From Nitrospinota bacterium (GTDB taxonomy: Bacteria; 2-12-FULL-45-22; JACOWJ01): a stretch of DNA of 8,004 nucleotides. Both the position numbers and the translations under genes were made by a program. The notes under the pieces are model-generated. The model did not search any database. It was not told where the DNA came from and was given only the letters and a program-made list of their open reading frames with translations. Position 1 is the first letter of the stretch. Each line of letters begins with the position of its first letter. The stretch spans positions 1-8,004 of the forward strand of contig JACOWJ010000023.1 of assembly GCA_016176845.1 (NCBI GenBank), read 5' to 3'. Below, in pieces: positions 5,994 to 8,004 of this stretch.

Positions 5994-6812
5994 ATGGCAT
6001 ATTGGGCCTATTTACTGATCCTGCCCATTTTGGCCTTTAGTTCCCCGAGATCTCAAGCCCTTGAACCAGAGGAAGGCATCCTCGGCAAGATGGTATACAT
6101 CCCCGAAGGGGAGTTCATCATGGGCAGCGATCATGATGATAAAGACCTTAAAACCTATCATGACATTTGGGGATATGAGGTAAGGCCCCGGAAGGAGGGG
6201 AAGGAAGAGGTAAAGATAGGGCCGGCAAAAAAGGTATCTCTAAAGGGTTTTTACATCGATGCTCATGAGGTAGCCAATGCCCAGTATAAGAAATTTGTGG
6301 ATGCTACAGGATACAGACTGCCTACGCAATGGGAAGATAGTGGAACTTATCCTGAAGGAGAGGATAATTACCCTGTATACAATGTGAGTTGGAATGATGC
6401 CAATGCATATGCCAGGTGGGCAGGCAAACGTTTGCCAACAGAGGAGGAGTGGGAAAAAGCAGCAAGGGGAAAAGATGACAGGTTATACCCATGGGGTAAT
6501 GAGAAAATAAAAGAGGCTGTAAAAACATGGGATTCCATGAGGGGATATGCTCAGGAAACAGGAAAGAATAAATATGATAGAAGCCCTTATGGGGTATATG
6601 ATATGGCAGGTAATCTGATGGAGTGGACAGCAACGAAGATAGAAAATTCTATAAGATGGGGCCATAGTCTGGAAGAAACCGGTTATGAGACAGGTGTCAT
6701 TATAAAAGGTGGTGGATGGGGTGTAGAGCTTGACGAAGCAAAGATCCCAAGAAAAGTCCTCGCTTCACCAGATTCAGTGATCAATGGTATAGGTTTTAGA
6801 TGTGCCAAGTAA
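5994..6812 (+). CDS. Exported FGE-sulfatase-fold protein (SUMF1/PvdO-like), paralogue 1
   Basis: The start ATG 5994 follows AGGAGG (5982-5987) by six bases; the frame upstream is repeat sequence. The 272-residue product opens with a signal peptide (cleavage likely after SQA, residue 22). The FGE-sulfatase domain follows: MVYIPEGEFIMGSD, GFYIDAHEVANAQYKKFV, NYPVYNVSWNDANAYARWAG, KRLPTEEEWEKAARG, YPWGN, DRSPYGVYDMAGNLMEWTA, KGGGWG, and GIGFRC at the end. True formylglycine-generating enzymes need a Cys pair after the KGGS(W/F) motif. Here that stretch (KGGGWGVELDEAKIPRK) has no Cys, so sulfatase activation is unlikely; related folds serve in PvdO, NirV and EgtB, and the role here is unknown. 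From about 6240 the gene is AT-rich, unlike its GC-rich paralogue 32 bases downstream, with which it probably forms an operon. Confidence 0.88.
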   Translation: MAYWAYLLILPILAFSSPRSQALEPEEGILGKMVYIPEGEFIMGSDHDDKDLKTYHDIWGYEVRPRKEGKEEVKIGPAKKVSLKGFYIDAHEVANAQYKKFVDATGYRLPTQWEDSGTYPEGEDNYPVYNVSWNDANAYARWAGKRLPTEEEWEKAARGKDDRLYPWGNEKIKEAVKTWDSMRGYAQETGKNKYDRSPYGVYDMAGNLMEWTATKIENSIRWGHSLEETGYETGVIIKGGGWGVELDEAKIPRKVLASPDSVINGIGFRCAK

Positions 6813-6844
6813 AAACGTTATTTAGTTGTAATTAAGGAGGGACT

Positions 6845-7657
6845 ATGGGAAAGTCAGGCATCTCCGTGGGAATGATGATCTTCCTTCTGGTGCTCCTGTC
6901 CGCCTCCATGAGAAAAGAAGAGGTGATCCTGGGCAAGATGATCTACATCCCGGAGGGGCAGTTCACCCTGGGCAGCGATGACCCGGAACTGCGGAGCTAC
7001 TTTGCCCTCCTCGGCGGCAAGGCCAAGCTTCAGCGGCCGGTGGGAGCTGCCCGAAAGGTCCACGTGAAGGGCTTCTACATCGATGCTCATGAGGTAACCA
7101 ACGCCCAATATAAGAAGTTTATCGACGAGGCGCATCATCCTCCCCCTGAGTACTGGAAGGACGGGACCTTCCCGGCAGGAGAGGAGAACTACCCCGTCCA
7201 TAGCGTGAGCTGGTACGATGCCCGGGCTTACGCCAAGTGGGCGGGCAATCGGCTGCCTACCGAAGAGGAGTGGGAGAAGGCCGCCCGGGGAAAGGATCGG
7301 CGGGCCTTCCCGTGGGGCGACCAGGCCCAGGGACCGATGGCCCAGGCGTGGGAAGCGGCCTGGGGGAAGGCCGAAGGGCCCCAGCCCATCGGGAAGTTCA
7401 AGTCCGACAGGAGCCCTTACGGGGTGGCGGATATGGCGGGCAACCTCTCGGAGTGGACCGCCTCGACCTACGAGTATGAAGGGGTGGTCACCAAGGGCCG
7501 TGCCTCGGAGGAGACCAGCTCCGGAGCGGAGATCGTCGTCAAAGGAGGGAACTGGAGCTTCCCGATCGCGGAGGCCAAGATCTCGCGAAAGATCTTTCAT
7601 CCGCCGGATGAGATCAGCAATGGGATCGGGTTTCGGTGTGTAAAGGATGCCCCATGA
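6845..7657 (+). CDS. Exported FGE-sulfatase-fold protein (SUMF1/PvdO-like), paralogue 2
   Basis: ATG 6845 follows AAGGAGG (6834-6840) by four bases. The 270-residue product has an N-terminal hydrophobic segment (MMIFLLVLLSAS) that should act as signal peptide or anchor. It mirrors paralogue 1 along its whole length: MIYIPEGQFTLGSD, GFYIDAHEVTNAQYKKFID, VSWYDARAYAKWAG, RLPTEEEWEKAARGKD, PWGD, DRSPYGVADMAGNLSEWTA, VKGGNWS and NGIGFRC. It likewise lacks the Cys pair of catalytic FGE. Codons are GC-rich like the rest of the genome, yet 21 bases (TACATCGATGCTCATGAGGT plus A, 7076-7096) are identical to 6252-6272 in the AT-rich paralogue. Function is unknown; the context suggests an envelope or periplasmic protein linked to the DUF1329 proteins. 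Confidence 0.88.
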   Translation: MGKSGISVGMMIFLLVLLSASMRKEEVILGKMIYIPEGQFTLGSDDPELRSYFALLGGKAKLQRPVGAARKVHVKGFYIDAHEVTNAQYKKFIDEAHHPPPEYWKDGTFPAGEENYPVHSVSWYDARAYAKWAGNRLPTEEEWEKAARGKDRRAFPWGDQAQGPMAQAWEAAWGKAEGPQPIGKFKSDRSPYGVADMAGNLSEWTASTYEYEGVVTKGRASEETSSGAEIVVKGGNWSFPIAEAKISRKIFHPPDEISNGIGFRCVKDAP

Positions 7658-7813
7658 TGGAGGGCCAGCGACTCCGGCCAGAAAGGAGGGGGAAAAAAGG
7701 AGAAGGTCTCTTCGCTATCCGGCCAGACACCTTGAAGGTCGCGGGCTGGGGCCTTTCCGGTTCCATCCGGTGACCTATCATCCACAACTTCTTCAGCCAA
7801 GGAGGACCGATTT

Positions 7814-8004
7814 ATGAACACTCCAAGAAAACGCTCTATGATCCTGGGGGCTGCTGCCCTGGCTTGGTTCCTGGCCCTGGCCTGGACGGGTCTGGCCCTT
7901 GCCGTCGACAAATATGCCCCCGCCCCCAGCGCTATCAAGGGCTGGACCGAATACAAGGAGCCCATTAAGGACCTGCGGGACCCGGCCCACCGCAACCCCA
8001 AGTA
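7814..8004 (+). CDS. DUF1329 family exported protein, N-terminal part (cut by window end)
   Basis: ATG 7814 follows AAGGAGG (7799-7805) by eight bases. The 63 visible codons give a signal peptide (MNTPRKRSMILGAAALAWFL, then a cleavage site near ALA-VDKY). The mature start, YAPAPSAIKGWTEYKEPIKD and LRDPAHRNPKY, is typical of DUF1329 proteins. This is the N-terminal region missing from the broken copy at 3041, whose first readable residues (DPEPAQEIQKYGY) would follow just after a segment like LRDPAHRNP. The gap from the FGE-like gene is 156 bases with no clear terminator, so shared transcription is possible. The frame is open to the last base of the window. Confidence 0.8.
   Translation, partial: MNTPRKRSMILGAAALAWFLALAWTGLALAVDKYAPAPSAIKGWTEYKEPIKDLRDPAHRNPK

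Overview
This window looks like part of the chromosome of a GC-rich, diderm (Gram-negative) bacterium. The reasons are the strong codon bias to G/C in most genes, repeated Sec-type signal peptides, and three DUF1329 loci (an envelope-associated, LolB/LppX-like family). Many small palindromic repeats lie between genes, as in large environmental genomes such as Desulfobacterota, NC10 or Nitrospirota. The phylum is a guess from gene style; no marker gene is present. All recognised genes lie on the + strand.

Layout. 1-105 is the tail of an unrecognised gene. 130-500 is a mosaic of small repeats: two GC-rich REP-like hairpins in opposite orientation, an AT-rich inverted repeat, and inside them a 177-bp MITE-like element with perfect 18-bp terminal inverted repeats and an 11-bp flanking direct repeat. 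551-1615 encodes a radical SAM/SPASM protein with a C-terminal PCP_red-like domain, which seems to lack about 60 residues of its barrel. 1786-2769 encodes a full-length DUF3179 protein interrupted by one in-frame TGA exactly where the family has the first Cys of its CPLC motif. 3041-3985 is a decayed DUF1329 gene (no 5' end, two in-frame TAG codons). 4411-5821 is a second DUF1329 gene with a one-base frameshift in its signal peptide. 5994-6812 and 6845-7657 are tandem exported FGE-sulfatase-fold paralogues without the catalytic Cys pair of true formylglycine-generating enzymes. 7814-8004 is the start of a third DUF1329 gene that runs off the window.

How the genes may work together. The DUF3179, DUF1329 and FGE-like products all carry export signals or belong to exported families, so the stretch from about 1.8 kb onward looks like a cell-envelope gene cluster with repeated DUF1329 and FGE-like modules. 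Its substrate and role cannot be read from the sequence.

The most interesting signal is the TGA at 2092-2094. It changes the family CPLC to (TGA)PLC, the frame stays open and conserved for 225 more codons, and a hairpin with a G/U-containing apical loop lies at the distance expected of a bacterial SECIS. This makes a selenocysteine-containing DUF3179 protein a real candidate. The main counter-argument is that neighbouring genes also carry lesions (deletion, frameshift, amber codons), so an ordinary nonsense mutation or assembly error is possible.
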